From: CAVUBL01 sp963837945
Lineage (GTDB): Bacteria; Acidobacteriota; Thermoanaerobaculia; Multivoradales; DATKCC01
Assembly (NCBI GenBank): GCA_963837945.1
Contig: CAWIQD010000006.1
Location: forward strand, 62,001-126,000
Reading direction: 5' to 3'
DNA length: 64,000 bases
Part shown: piece by piece, positions 46,333-55,612 of the stretch
Position numbering within the stretch: position 1 is the first letter of the stretch
Layout: each line of letters begins with the position of its first letter
Notes under the pieces: model-generated
Databases searched by the model: none
What the model saw: the letters and a program-made list of their open reading frames with translations, nothing else
What the model was told of the DNA's origin: nothing
Program-made: the position numbers and the translations under genes

Positions 46333-47478
46333 ATGGCAAAGCGAATGACTCTCATGCTCGTCGTCGTGGCCGTCGTCGTGACGGCTCTCGGCACGGTGAA
46401 GTTCCGGCAGGTCCAGGCGGCGATCGCCCAGGGCAAGGGGTATCAACCGCCGCCCGAGGCGGTCACCACCGTCACCACCGAGGAGGCGCGCTGGGACGCG
46501 ACGCTCTCCGCCGTCGGCACGGCGGCGGCGGTCCACGGCGTGACGGTCGCCGCCGACTTGCCCGGGATCGTCGTGCGCATCGGCTTCGATTCCGGCGCGA
46601 CGGTCCGCAAGGGCGACGTGCTGCTCGAGCTCGACACCCAGCAGGAGAAGGCGCAGCTGCGCTCCGCCGAGGCCGAGCGCGACCTCGCCAAGACCCAGCT
46701 CGGCCGGATGCAGACCCTGCGCGACAAGGGGGTGACCTCCCAGGCCGAGCTCGACGACGCCAGCTCGAAGCTGACCCAGGCCGAGGCCCGGGTCGCCGAG
46801 ATCCACGCCACGATCGAGCGCAAGACGATCCGGGCGCCGTTCTCGGGCGTCCTGGGCATCCGCCAGGTCGACCTCGGCCAGTACCTCGCGGGCGGCGACC
46901 CGATCGTGCCGCTCCAGTCGCTCCACCCGATCTTCGTCAACTTCTCGCTCCCGCAGCAGCAGGTCACCCGGCTGGCGGCGGGGACGCCGGTGACGGTCAA
47001 GGTCGAGGGGCCGGCGCAGGCGGCCGCGAGCGAATCGACGGCCCTCGCGGGCAAGGTCACGGCGGTCGACTCCGTGGTCGACCCCGCGACCCGCAACGTC
47101 CAGGTGCAGGCGACCTTCGACAACCCGAACGAGGTGCTCAAGCCGGGCATGTTCGTCCAGGCGCAGGCGCACCTCGGCCAAGGCTCGGCGGTCATCGCCT
47201 TGCCCGCTTCGGCGATCAGCTACGCGCCCTATGGCGACTCGGTCTACGTGGTCGGCGACCTGAAGGGACCGGACGGCAAGACCTATCGCGGCGTGCGCCA
47301 GCAGTTCGTCACGCTGGGCGCCTCGCGCGGCGACCAGGTGGCGGTCGTCTCCGGGCTCGAGCCCGGCCAGGAGGTCGTGACCTCGGGCGTCTTCAAGCTG
47401 AGGAACGGCGCGGCGGTGCTGGTGAACAACGAGGTGCAGCCGGGCAACGACCCGACGCCCAACCCCACCGACAGCTAA
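46333..47478 (+). CDS. RND efflux periplasmic adaptor (HlyD/MexA family)
   Basis: The product has 381 residues. An N-terminal anchor (TLMLVVVAVVVTALGTVKF) precedes a lipoyl half-motif (GIVVRIGFDSGATVRKGDVL), an alpha hairpin (LRSAEAERDLAKTQLGRMQT to LTQAEARVAEIHATIE) and the second half-motif (IRAPFSGVLGIRQVDLGQYL). Beta-barrel and membrane-proximal domains end the protein (VSGLEPGQEVVTSGVFKLRN). It bridges the RND pump and TolC. AGGAG lies before ATG 46333. Confidence 0.93.
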   Translation: MAKRMTLMLVVVAVVVTALGTVKFRQVQAAIAQGKGYQPPPEAVTTVTTEEARWDATLSAVGTAAAVHGVTVAADLPGIVVRIGFDSGATVRKGDVLLELDTQQEKAQLRSAEAERDLAKTQLGRMQTLRDKGVTSQAELDDASSKLTQAEARVAEIHATIERKTIRAPFSGVLGIRQVDLGQYLAGGDPIVPLQSLHPIFVNFSLPQQQVTRLAAGTPVTVKVEGPAQAAASESTALAGKVTAVDSVVDPATRNVQVQATFDNPNEVLKPGMFVQAQAHLGQGSAVIALPASAISYAPYGDSVYVVGDLKGPDGKTYRGVRQQFVTLGASRGDQVAVVSGLEPGQEVVTSGVFKLRNGAAVLVNNEVQPGNDPTPNPTDS

Positions 47479-47521
47479 AGCTTCTCTCCGATCACTTCGA
47501 CAGAGGAACTCGGTCACTCCC

Positions 47522-50500
47522 ATGAAGATCACCGACCTGTTCATCAAGCGGCCCGTGCTGGCGATCGTCGTCAACCTGGTCATCCTGATCGCCGGCATCC
47601 AGGCGGTGCGCTCGCTCTCGGTGCGCCAGTACCCGCGCAGCGACGTCGCCGTGATCACGGTGACGACCGCCTACGTGGGCGCCAACGCCGACCTGGTGCG
47701 CGGCTTCATCACCACCCCCTTGGAGCGCGTCATCGCGAGCTCCGACGGCATCGACTACATGGAGTCGTCGAGCACGCAAGGGGTGTCGACGATCACCGTC
47801 CACCTGAAGCTCAACTACGACACCAACGCGGCCCTGACCCAGGTCCAGTCGAAGGTCGCCCAGGTGCGCAACGACCTGCCGCCCGAGGCCGAGGCGCCGA
47901 TCATCCAGCTCCAGACCGCCGATACCCAGTTCGCGGCCATGTACATCGGCTTCTCCTCGGGGGACCTCGACCAGAACCAGGTCTCCGACTACCTGACCCG
48001 CGTCGTCCAGCCGAAGCTCTCGGCGATCAGCGGCGTGCAGAAGGCCGACATCCTGGGCGACCGCACCTTCGCCATGCGCATCTGGCTCGAGCCGGACAAG
48101 ATGGCGGCCCGCGGCATCTCGCCCACGGACGTGCGCCAGGCGCTCGCCCAGAACAACTACCTCTCGGCGCTCGGCCGGACCAAGGGCTCGATGGTGTCGG
48201 TCAACCTGGTGGCGAACACCGCGCTCCAGACCGCCGACGAGTTCCGCCAGCTGGTGGTCAAGGAGAAGGACGGCGTGTTGGTGCGCCTGGGTGAGATCGC
48301 CGAGGTGCAGCTCGGCGCCGAGAGCTACGACTCGGAGGTCCGCTTCACCGGCCAGACCGCGGTCTTCATCGGCGTCTGGGTGCTGCCCACGGCCAACTCG
48401 CTCGACGTCATCGGCCGGGTGCGCGACACCCTGCCCGAGATCGAGTCCGAGCTGCCGGCCGGGATGAAGGTGGCGATCGCCTACGACTCGACGAGCTACA
48501 TCCAGGACGCGATCCACGAGGTGCTCAAGACCCTCTCCGAGACCCTCTTGATCGTCATCCTGGTGATCTTCCTCTTCCTGGGCTCGGTGCGCTCGGTGCT
48601 CATCCCGGTGGTCGCGATCCCGATCTCGCTGGTCGGCGCGGTCTTCTTGATGCTGGTCGCCGGCTTCACGATCAACCTGCTGACGCTTCTGGCCATCGTC
48701 TTGTCGGTCGGCCTGGTGGTCGACGACGCCATCGTCATGGTGGAGAACGTCGAGCGCCACCTCCACCTGGGAGCGACGCCGTTCCGGGCGGCGATCGACG
48801 CGGCCCGCGAGCTCGCCGGCCCGATCGTCGCGATGACCATCACGCTCGCGGCGGTCTACGCGCCGATCGGCATCCAGGGCGGCCTGACCGGCTCGCTGTT
48901 CCGGGAGTTCGCCTTCACCCTGGCGGGCGCGGTGGTCATCTCCGGCGTCGTGGCCTTGACGCTCTCGCCGATGATGGGCTCGAAGCTGCTCACCGCCGGC
49001 GCCACCGAGCGCGGCTTCGCGGGGATGATCAACCGCCACTTCGAGACCGTCCGGCGCACCTACGCGCGGCTGCTCACGGGCACCCTCGCCTACCGGCCGG
49101 TGGTGCTCGTGCTCTGGGGCCTGGTGGCGCTCCTGATCGTGCCGTTCTACCTGTTCTCGCAGAAGGAGCTCGCACCCACCGAGGACCAGAGCGTGGTCTT
49201 CGGCATCGTCCAGGCGGCGGCCAACTCGACCCTCGACCAGACCAGGCTCTACACCGCCCAGGTCGAGAAGGCCTTCGAGTCCGTGCCGGAGATGGTGCGC
49301 ACCTTCCAGGTCACCTTCCCCAGCGGCGGCTTCAGCGGCCTGGTCACCAAGCCCTGGAGCGAGCGCGAGCGCGGCATCGAGCCGATCCAGCTCGAGGTCG
49401 CGAGCAAGGTGGCGAAGATCCCGGGCGTACGGGTGATCCCGCTCGTGCCGCCGGCGCTTCCCGGCGGCGGCGACTACCCGGTGGACTTCGTCATCGCCTC
49501 GACCCGCGACCCCCGGGAGCTGGTCAAGTTCGCCAACCAGCTCGTCCAGAAGGCCAACCAGAGCGGCATGTTCATCTACGCCGACTCGGACCTGAAGTTC
49601 GACCAGCCGCAGGCCGAGGTGGTCTTCGACCGCGACAAGCTGCGCTCGGAAGGGGTCGACCTCTCCCAGGCCGGGCGCGACCTCTCGACCATGCTCGGCG
49701 GCAACTACGTCAACCGCTTCAGCATCCAGGGGCGCAGCTACAAGGTGATCCCCCAGATCCAGCGCGCCGAGCGCCTGACCCCGGACCAGCTCTCCGAGAT
49801 CTACATCAGCGGGCCCGGCGGGAAGCTCGTGCCGCTGTCGACCTTCGCGACCTTGAAGACCACCACCGAGCCGCGCGAGCTCAAGCGCTTCCAGCAGCTC
49901 AACGCGGTGCGGATCCAGGGGGTGATCCCGCCCGGGGTCTCGCTCGACAAGGCCTTGGGCTTCCTCGAGGAGCAGGCGCACGAGATCCTGCCCCAGGGCT
50001 TCACCATCGACTACGCCGGCGAGTCGCGCCAGCTGCGCACCGAGGGCAGCAAGTTCCTCGGCACCTTCGGGCTCTCGGCGATCCTCATCTACCTGGTGCT
50101 GGCGGCGCAGTTCGAGAGCTTCCGGGACCCGTTCATCATCCTGGCGGGCTCGGTGCCGCTCGCCCTCGCCGGCTCGCTCGCGTTCTCGTTCCTCGGCTTC
50201 ACCACGCTCAACATCTACAGCGAGGTGGGCCTGATCACCCTGGTCGGGCTGATCGCCAAGAACGGCATCCTGATGGTCGAGTTCGCCAACCAGCTCCAGG
50301 CGCGGGGGGTGGCGAAGCTGGCGGCGATCATCGAGGCGTCGAGCACGCGGTTGCGGCCGATCCTGATGACCACCGCGGCCACGGTGGTCGGCCACACGCC
50401 CCTGATCCTCGCCTCGGGGCCGGGGGCCGGAGCCCGGAACTCGATCGGCATCATGCTGGTCTCGGGCATGATCATCGGCACCGCCTTCACGCTCTTCGTG

Positions 50501-50617
50501 GTGCCCTCGATCTACATGCTGGTGGCCCGCACGCGGGCGGTCGAGCCCATGGAGGAGGAGCCCGAGGTGCCGGTCCTCGAGGAGACGATCCCGAACCTGG
50601 CCGGTATGGCCAGGTGA
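47522..50617 (+). CDS. RND multidrug efflux pump (AcrB/MexB-like, HAE1)
   Basis: The full-length 1031-residue inner-membrane pump has 12 helices. The N terminus is KITDLFIKRPVLAIVVNLVI. Proton-relay Asp pair is in LSVGLVVDDAIVMVENVERH (TM4). Large periplasmic loops lie at ~35-330 and ~560-860. The second half has ILIYLVLAAQFESFRDPFII and GLIAKNGILMVEFANQLQ, with the TM10 Lys. Substrates cannot be read from sequence. Last gene of the small-peptide-TolC-adaptor-pump operon. Confidence 0.95.
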   Translation: MKITDLFIKRPVLAIVVNLVILIAGIQAVRSLSVRQYPRSDVAVITVTTAYVGANADLVRGFITTPLERVIASSDGIDYMESSSTQGVSTITVHLKLNYDTNAALTQVQSKVAQVRNDLPPEAEAPIIQLQTADTQFAAMYIGFSSGDLDQNQVSDYLTRVVQPKLSAISGVQKADILGDRTFAMRIWLEPDKMAARGISPTDVRQALAQNNYLSALGRTKGSMVSVNLVANTALQTADEFRQLVVKEKDGVLVRLGEIAEVQLGAESYDSEVRFTGQTAVFIGVWVLPTANSLDVIGRVRDTLPEIESELPAGMKVAIAYDSTSYIQDAIHEVLKTLSETLLIVILVIFLFLGSVRSVLIPVVAIPISLVGAVFLMLVAGFTINLLTLLAIVLSVGLVVDDAIVMVENVERHLHLGATPFRAAIDAARELAGPIVAMTITLAAVYAPIGIQGGLTGSLFREFAFTLAGAVVISGVVALTLSPMMGSKLLTAGATERGFAGMINRHFETVRRTYARLLTGTLAYRPVVLVLWGLVALLIVPFYLFSQKELAPTEDQSVVFGIVQAAANSTLDQTRLYTAQVEKAFESVPEMVRTFQVTFPSGGFSGLVTKPWSERERGIEPIQLEVASKVAKIPGVRVIPLVPPALPGGGDYPVDFVIASTRDPRELVKFANQLVQKANQSGMFIYADSDLKFDQPQAEVVFDRDKLRSEGVDLSQAGRDLSTMLGGNYVNRFSIQGRSYKVIPQIQRAERLTPDQLSEIYISGPGGKLVPLSTFATLKTTTEPRELKRFQQLNAVRIQGVIPPGVSLDKALGFLEEQAHEILPQGFTIDYAGESRQLRTEGSKFLGTFGLSAILIYLVLAAQFESFRDPFIILAGSVPLALAGSLAFSFLGFTTLNIYSEVGLITLVGLIAKNGILMVEFANQLQARGVAKLAAIIEASSTRLRPILMTTAATVVGHTPLILASGPGAGARNSIGIMLVSGMIIGTAFTLFVVPSIYMLVARTRAVEPMEEEPEVPVLEETIPNLAGMAR

Positions 50618-50673
50618 GGCGCGGCGAAGGCGCGCCGGTCCCACCGCACGGCCTGGGGTAGCATTCGCGTCCA

Positions 50674-53388
50674 ATGAACCCCGGGCCGTCTTCTTTCGAG
50701 GAAGTGCTGGCCGAGGAGCGCCGGGCGATCGGTACGGAGGGCGCCGCGGCGCCGGCCGCGCTGTGCATCTCGGGCGGCGGCATCCGGAGCGCAACCTTCG
50801 CCCTCGGGGCGGCTCAGGGCCTCGCCGGCCACGGCCTGCTCGAGCGCTTCGACTACCTCTCGACGGTCTCGGGCGGCGGCTACCTGGGCGGCCTCCTCTC
50901 CGCCTGGGCGCATCGCGCGGGCGGCATCGGCCGGGTCGCCGCGCGCCTCCGGCCGGGCGCTCCGGCACCCACTCCCGGCGAGGCCGACCCGATCGGTCAC
51001 CTGCGCGAGTACAACAGCTACCTCTCGCCGCGCCGTGGGGCGCTCTCCTCGGACACCTGGACCCTGGTCGCGACGGTGCTGCGGAACGTCCTGCTCAACT
51101 GGCTGGTGCTGATGCCGGTCCTGATGTTGGCCGCCCTGGTGCCGCGACTCTACCTCGCGGCCCTGGCGTTCCCGGAGCAGATCTACCGCACGGTGCTCTT
51201 CGCCGGCGGCGCGCCCGACTACGCTGCCCCGGAGCTCAACGCGGTCAGCGACTCCGTCTGGATCCACGACCTGCTGCCGGCGGCGAGCGCCCTGCTCTTC
51301 GCCTGCGCCCTGTTCAACATCCTGCGCTACCTGCCGGGCGTCGGCGGGCGCGACCACGGGCGCAATGCCTTCCTGGTGAACGTCCTCACCCCGCTCGCCG
51401 GCTCGGTCCTCACCTTCCTGGCCTTCGACTCGCTCTTCTTCCTGGGCGACAATTTCGTCGACTACTCTCATCTGCCGTCGGTCGTCCTGTGGACCGTGGT
51501 GCCGGCCGTCGCGGCCTGGATCGGCTTCCTCCTCTTCCACCGGTGCCCGCTCGGCGAGCGCTTTCGCCTCCTCTTCGGTCCCCTGTCGCTCGCCATCCCG
51601 TTCATGGCGGCAGGCACCGGCGCCGCCGCCTGGATCACCACCAATTACCTGCTCTGGAGCCCGGATCCGGCGGCGAGCCTGACCTGGGCCGAGTACGTGA
51701 CGATCGGGCCGCCGGCGATCCTCCTCGGCTTCTGCCTGGGCGCCGTCCTGTTCGGCGGGCTCTCGAGCCGCTTCCTTTCCGACCGGGACCGGGAGTGGAT
51801 GGCGCGCGCCGTGGGCCTCGTGCTGATCGCTTCGGTCGCCTGGTTCGCCATCGCCGGGCTCGTGCTGGTCCTGCCGCGCTGGGCGCTCCACCGGGAGTGG
51901 GTGGACGGGGTGCTGGCGGCGGTCGGCTCGGCGAGCGCCGCGGTGAGCGCCCTGGGCGGCTGGCTCACCTCGGGGGATGCGACCGGGCGCAAGGGCGGGA
52001 CCGCGGTTCGCTGGATCGTCGGCAAGATCGCGCCCCTCCTCTTCCTCGCCAGTCTCGTGGCCGGCCTCGCCATCGCGACCGACGTCCTGCTCCTCGCGGT
52101 GGGCCGGCTGCCCGGCCTGCGGAACTTCGGGGGGTTTCAGGTGCGCGACGCCCACGGCGCGCCGCTCGGCTGGCGCGAGCACTACGAGATCCTGCAGTTC
52201 TCGAGCCCCGAGCTGCTCCTGGTCCTGGGGCTCGCCCTGGCACTCCTCGCCTGGGTGGCGGCCCGCTACGTCGACATCAACACCTTCTCGCTCCACGGCA
52301 TGTACCGCGACCGGCTGGTGCGGGCCTACCTGGGAGCCTCGAACCCGGAGCGGAGCGCCCACGGCTTCACCGGCTTCGCGGCGGGCGACGACCTGGCCAT
52401 GTCCGAGCTCGGGGCCGGCCTCGCCCCTGGGGCCGGCTCGGGAGCCGCCGCGAGGCGCCAGCCGCTCCACGTCGTCAACCTCACCCTCAACCTGGTGGCG
52501 CCCGGGCGCCTGGCCTGGCAGCAGAGGAAGGCCGCCTCGTTCACCGTCACGCCGCTCGCCGCCGGCAGCCGAGAGCTCGGCTACCGGCCGGCGGCGCGCT
52601 ACGGCGGCGGCATCACCCTGGGCACCGCGGTGGCGACCTCCGGCGCCGCCGCCAGCCCGAGCATGGGGTACCACTCCTCGCCCGTGGTGAGCTTCATCAT
52701 GACGCTCTTCAACGCCCGGCTGGGCTGCTGGCTGGGCAACCCCGGACCCGCCGGCGAGGGGACCTGGCGCGAGGCCGGGCCGCGCTCGGCGGTCCGCTCG
52801 CTGGTCAAGGAAGCCCTCGGCCTCACCTCGGACCGGAGCGAGTACGTCTACCTCTCCGACGGCGGCCACTTCGAGAACCTCGGGCTCTACGAGATGGTCG
52901 CCCGCCGCTGCCGCTTCGTCCTGGTGCTCGACGGCGGCTGCGACCCGGGCTTCACCTACGACGACCTGGGCAACGCGCTGCGCAAGATCCGCATCGACCT
53001 GGGCGTGCCGGTCATCTTCGAGGACCGGCTCACGCGCGGGCTGCGCGAGCGCACCCGCCGCTGCTCGGTGGCGACGGTCCGCTACTCGGCGGTCGATCCG
53101 GCGGCGGCCGACGGCACCCTGGTCTACGTCAAGCCGATGCTCCTCGGCAACGAGCCGCCGGACGTCGCGAGCTACGCCGCCGCGCATCCGGAGTTCCCGC
53201 ACCAGGGCACCGGCGACCAGTGGTTCGACGAGTCGCAGACCGAGAGCTACCGGATGCTCGGCCTCGAGACGATCGAGGAGATCTGCCGCGGCCTCGAGGG
53301 GAGCGGCCTCGAAGACCTCCGCCGCCACCTCGAGACGGTCTACCTGGAAGCGGAACCCGCCGGAAAGAGCCCTTCGCCGGCCCCCTGA
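50674..53388 (+). CDS. Large membrane patatin-like phospholipase
   Basis: The product has 904 residues. The oxyanion motif ALCISGGGIRSATFALGAAQ (~29-48) and nucleophile segment DYLSTVSGGGYLGGLLSAW (~61-79, Ser in TVSGG) are patatin-type. The catalytic Asp is probably in RFVLVLDGGCDPGF, more than 680 residues later. Between them lie about ten hydrophobic helices (~125-530), so the hydrolase is split by a membrane insert. The likely role is lipid hydrolysis at the inner membrane; the physiological role is unknown. It lies 56 bp after the RND gene. Confidence 0.8.
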   Translation: MNPGPSSFEEVLAEERRAIGTEGAAAPAALCISGGGIRSATFALGAAQGLAGHGLLERFDYLSTVSGGGYLGGLLSAWAHRAGGIGRVAARLRPGAPAPTPGEADPIGHLREYNSYLSPRRGALSSDTWTLVATVLRNVLLNWLVLMPVLMLAALVPRLYLAALAFPEQIYRTVLFAGGAPDYAAPELNAVSDSVWIHDLLPAASALLFACALFNILRYLPGVGGRDHGRNAFLVNVLTPLAGSVLTFLAFDSLFFLGDNFVDYSHLPSVVLWTVVPAVAAWIGFLLFHRCPLGERFRLLFGPLSLAIPFMAAGTGAAAWITTNYLLWSPDPAASLTWAEYVTIGPPAILLGFCLGAVLFGGLSSRFLSDRDREWMARAVGLVLIASVAWFAIAGLVLVLPRWALHREWVDGVLAAVGSASAAVSALGGWLTSGDATGRKGGTAVRWIVGKIAPLLFLASLVAGLAIATDVLLLAVGRLPGLRNFGGFQVRDAHGAPLGWREHYEILQFSSPELLLVLGLALALLAWVAARYVDINTFSLHGMYRDRLVRAYLGASNPERSAHGFTGFAAGDDLAMSELGAGLAPGAGSGAAARRQPLHVVNLTLNLVAPGRLAWQQRKAASFTVTPLAAGSRELGYRPAARYGGGITLGTAVATSGAAASPSMGYHSSPVVSFIMTLFNARLGCWLGNPGPAGEGTWREAGPRSAVRSLVKEALGLTSDRSEYVYLSDGGHFENLGLYEMVARRCRFVLVLDGGCDPGFTYDDLGNALRKIRIDLGVPVIFEDRLTRGLRERTRRCSVATVRYSAVDPAAADGTLVYVKPMLLGNEPPDVASYAAAHPEFPHQGTGDQWFDESQTESYRMLGLETIEEICRGLEGSGLEDLRRHLETVYLEAEPAGKSPSPAP

Positions 53389-53544
53389 GCCGGCCCGTGT
53401 CGATCCGGGGGGCCTCCGTTCGTCGTCTGGTCGGAGCCGGAGCGAGCGGGCGTGCCGCGGCGACCGGCTCTCATCTCGACTCGAATCGGTTCGATCGACA
53501 CCGATGCCGCTCGCGGGCATCGACACTGCAAGGAGGAAGTCCTC

Positions 53545-54000
53545 ATGACCAGAGAACGCGCGATCCAGATCACCGTCCTGCTGCTCCGCGTGGTGGCGGC
53601 GCTTCTCTTCATCCAGGCCGGCGGCATGAAGCTCGTCGGGTGGTTCGGCATGATGCCCGGGGGGCCGGTGAGGCTGATCTCGGAGCTCGGCCTGGCCGGG
53701 GTGCTCGAGGTCGGAGGCGGCGCCCTGATCTTCGCCGGCCTGTTCACCCGCCCGGTCGCCTTCGTCCTCTCGGGCGAGATGGCGGTCGCCTACTTCCAGG
53801 GTCACCAGCCGAACGGCTTCTGGCCGATCCAGAACCACGGCGAGCCGGCGGTGCTGCTGTGCTTCATCTTCCTGTTCCTGGCGGCCTACGGCGCGGGCGA
53901 GTACAGCCTCGACAGCCTGATCCGGCGGCCCCGGGCGGGCGGCCGGAAGATCTCGGCCCCGAGTGTCGATTCCGCCGCTCGCGGTTCGTCGTCCAAGTAG
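53545..54000 (+). CDS. DoxX family membrane protein
   Basis: The product has 151 residues and four helices (TVLLLRVVAALLFIQAGGMK, LAGVLEVGGGALIFAGLFTR, AFVLSGEMAVAYFQGHQP, PAVLLCFIFLFLAAYGAGEY). These match DoxX-like proteins linked to quinone/thiol redox. GGAGG lies nine bases before ATG 53545. It heads a series of small stress-type genes (YciI, VOC, YciI). Confidence 0.88.
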   Translation: MTRERAIQITVLLLRVVAALLFIQAGGMKLVGWFGMMPGGPVRLISELGLAGVLEVGGGALIFAGLFTRPVAFVLSGEMAVAYFQGHQPNGFWPIQNHGEPAVLLCFIFLFLAAYGAGEYSLDSLIRRPRAGGRKISAPSVDSAARGSSSK

Positions 54001-54091
54001 AGCCGAGGGACGAGCCGGGCGAGGCCGCCCGCGTCCCCCGCCTCCATGACCCGACGCGAACCCGCGACGCGAACGAGCAGGAGACACGCCC

Positions 54092-54511
54092 ATGCGCTAC
54101 ATGATGATCGTCAAGGCCACGCAGGACTCGGAAGCCGGCCTCATGCCGAGCGAGGAGCTGATCGCCAAGATGGCGGCCTACCACGAGGAGCTGGCGAAGG
54201 CCGGCGTGCTGCTCGACGCCTCGGGGCTCCAGGCGAGCTCCAAGGGCTGGCGGGTCCGCTACTCCGGCGACGAGCGCACGGTGGTCGACGGGCCGTTTTC
54301 CGAGACCAAGGAGCTCATCGCCGGCTACACGATGATCCAGGTGAAATCGCGGGAAGAGGCGATGGAGTGGAGCCGCCGCTTCCCCAACCCCGCGATCGAC
54401 GGCGGCCAGGGCGAGATCGAGGTGCGCCGGATCTTCGAGCTCGACGACTTCGAGCCGAGCGACGCCGTCGACCGCTTCCGCGAGATCGAGGCGGGCAACC
54501 CCCGCCAGTGA
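54092..54511 (+). CDS. YciI/DGPF-domain protein 1
   Basis: The 139-residue alpha/beta protein has MRYMMIVKATQDSEAGLMPS and VVDGPFSETKELIAGYTMIQ, the DGPF motif that names the family. Such proteins usually accompany ECF sigma factors of the SigJ/ECF41 kind, but none is present here. Biochemical activity is unknown. Paralogous to 55041-55478. Confidence 0.9.
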   Translation: MRYMMIVKATQDSEAGLMPSEELIAKMAAYHEELAKAGVLLDASGLQASSKGWRVRYSGDERTVVDGPFSETKELIAGYTMIQVKSREEAMEWSRRFPNPAIDGGQGEIEVRRIFELDDFEPSDAVDRFREIEAGNPRQ

Positions 54512-54549
54512 GAGATTCTGACCGCAGGATTCAGACGAAAGGAACCCCG

Positions 54550-54987
54550 ATGCCCCAGCTCGACGTGTACCTCACCTTCGACGGCAACTGCGCCGAGGCG
54601 ATGCGCTTCTACGAGCGCACGCTCGGCGGCAAGCTCGAGACCCTCATGACCTTCGGCGACTCGCCCATGGCCGAACAGTGCCCGGCGGGAGCCGAGGACC
54701 GGATCATGCACGCCCGCCTCACCTTGGGCGACCGTGTGCTGATGGCGTCCGACGGCATGCTCGGCCAGCCCTACGAAGGGATGAAGAACATTTCGCTGTC
54801 GCTCATCTACCCGACGACCGGCGAGGCCGAGCGGATCTTCGGCGTCCTGGCCGAGGGCGGCCGGGTGACCATGCCGTTCCAGAAGACCTTCTGGACGGAT
54901 GGATTCGGCATGGTCGTCGACCGCTTTGGCACGCCCTGGATGGTCAACGGCCCGCAGACCGGAGCCGGCGCATCTTCGAGGAGCTGA
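54550..54987 (+). CDS. VOC family (PhnB/DUF1428-like glyoxalase fold) protein
   Basis: The product has 145 residues. The single VOC domain has DVYLTFDGNCAEAMRFYERT, HARLTLGDRVLMASDGML and WTDGFGMVVDRFGTPWMVNG. It resembles the PhnB group, whose ligand is usually unknown. ATG 54550 follows GAAAGGAACC. It lies between two YciI genes and is presumably co-transcribed. Confidence 0.9.
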   Translation: MPQLDVYLTFDGNCAEAMRFYERTLGGKLETLMTFGDSPMAEQCPAGAEDRIMHARLTLGDRVLMASDGMLGQPYEGMKNISLSLIYPTTGEAERIFGVLAEGGRVTMPFQKTFWTDGFGMVVDRFGTPWMVNGPQTGAGASSRS

Positions 54988-55040
54988 TCGAGAGCACCCG
55001 GACCGGCTGAACGCAGACACCTTCGAAAGGAGACCGAACG

Positions 55041-55478
55041 ATGCGATGCCTGGTGATCGTCAAGGCGACCGAGGAGTCCGAGGCCGGCGTGATGCCGAGC
55101 GAGGAGCTCCTCACCGCGATGGGCAAGTTCAACGAGGAGCTGGCGGCGGCCGGAGTGATGCTCGCGGGCGAGGGGCTCCACCCGAGCTCCAAGGGCGCCC
55201 GCGTCCACTTCCAGGGCGACCGGCGTACGGTGATCGACGGGCCGTTCGCCGAGACCAAGGAGCTGGTCGCCGGCTTCTGGATCTGGCGGGTCGCCTCGCT
55301 CGAGGAGGCGATCGAGTGGGCCAGGCGCGCCCCGATGACGGCGGGCGGAGGCGACGAGGCGATGCTCGAGATCCGGCCGTTCTTCGAGCCCGAGGACTTC
55401 GGCGAGGCCTTCACCCCCGAGCTCCGCGAGCAGGAGGAGCGCCTGCGCGAGCGGATGGAGGAGCGCGAGGAGGGTTGA
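55041..55478 (+). CDS. YciI/DGPF-domain protein 2
   Basis: The product has 145 residues, with MRCLVIVKATEESEAGVMPS and TVIDGPFAETKELVAGFWIW, and a charged helical tail (RLRERMEEREEG). It is a clear paralog of the gene at 54092, with the same start pattern and DGPF motif. AAAGGAG lies before ATG 55041. Confidence 0.9.
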   Translation: MRCLVIVKATEESEAGVMPSEELLTAMGKFNEELAAAGVMLAGEGLHPSSKGARVHFQGDRRTVIDGPFAETKELVAGFWIWRVASLEEAIEWARRAPMTAGGGDEAMLEIRPFFEPEDFGEAFTPELREQEERLRERMEEREEG

Positions 55479-55479
55479 G

Positions 55480-55543
55480 AGCTTGTAAAGGAATCGCCGG
55501 CCTGCTACGGCCGCCCCCGCGACAGCCGGAGATTCATTCGCTG
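55480..55543. repeat. Degenerate family A inverted-repeat copy
   Basis: GAGAGCTTGTAAAGGAATCGCCGG at 55480 and CCGGAGATTCATTCGC near 55528 resemble the two ends of the family A elements with most of the interior lost. Confidence 0.4.
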
Positions 55544-55612
55544 GCATCGGAGGGCGGCCTCGGCTATGGTTCGCAGGGCAACTCAAACGCAAGCGACGGG
55601 AGGGGAACCGGC

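Noticed and set aside
47492..50968. 1158-codon open frame antisense to the RND pump
   Set aside because: The Arg/Asp/Glu/His-rich composition is typical of antisense frames in ~70% GC DNA; the sense strand encodes a full-length RND protein.
50512..54093. Very long antisense frame over the patatin and DoxX genes
   Set aside because: It spans several real genes on the other strand and shows no domain.
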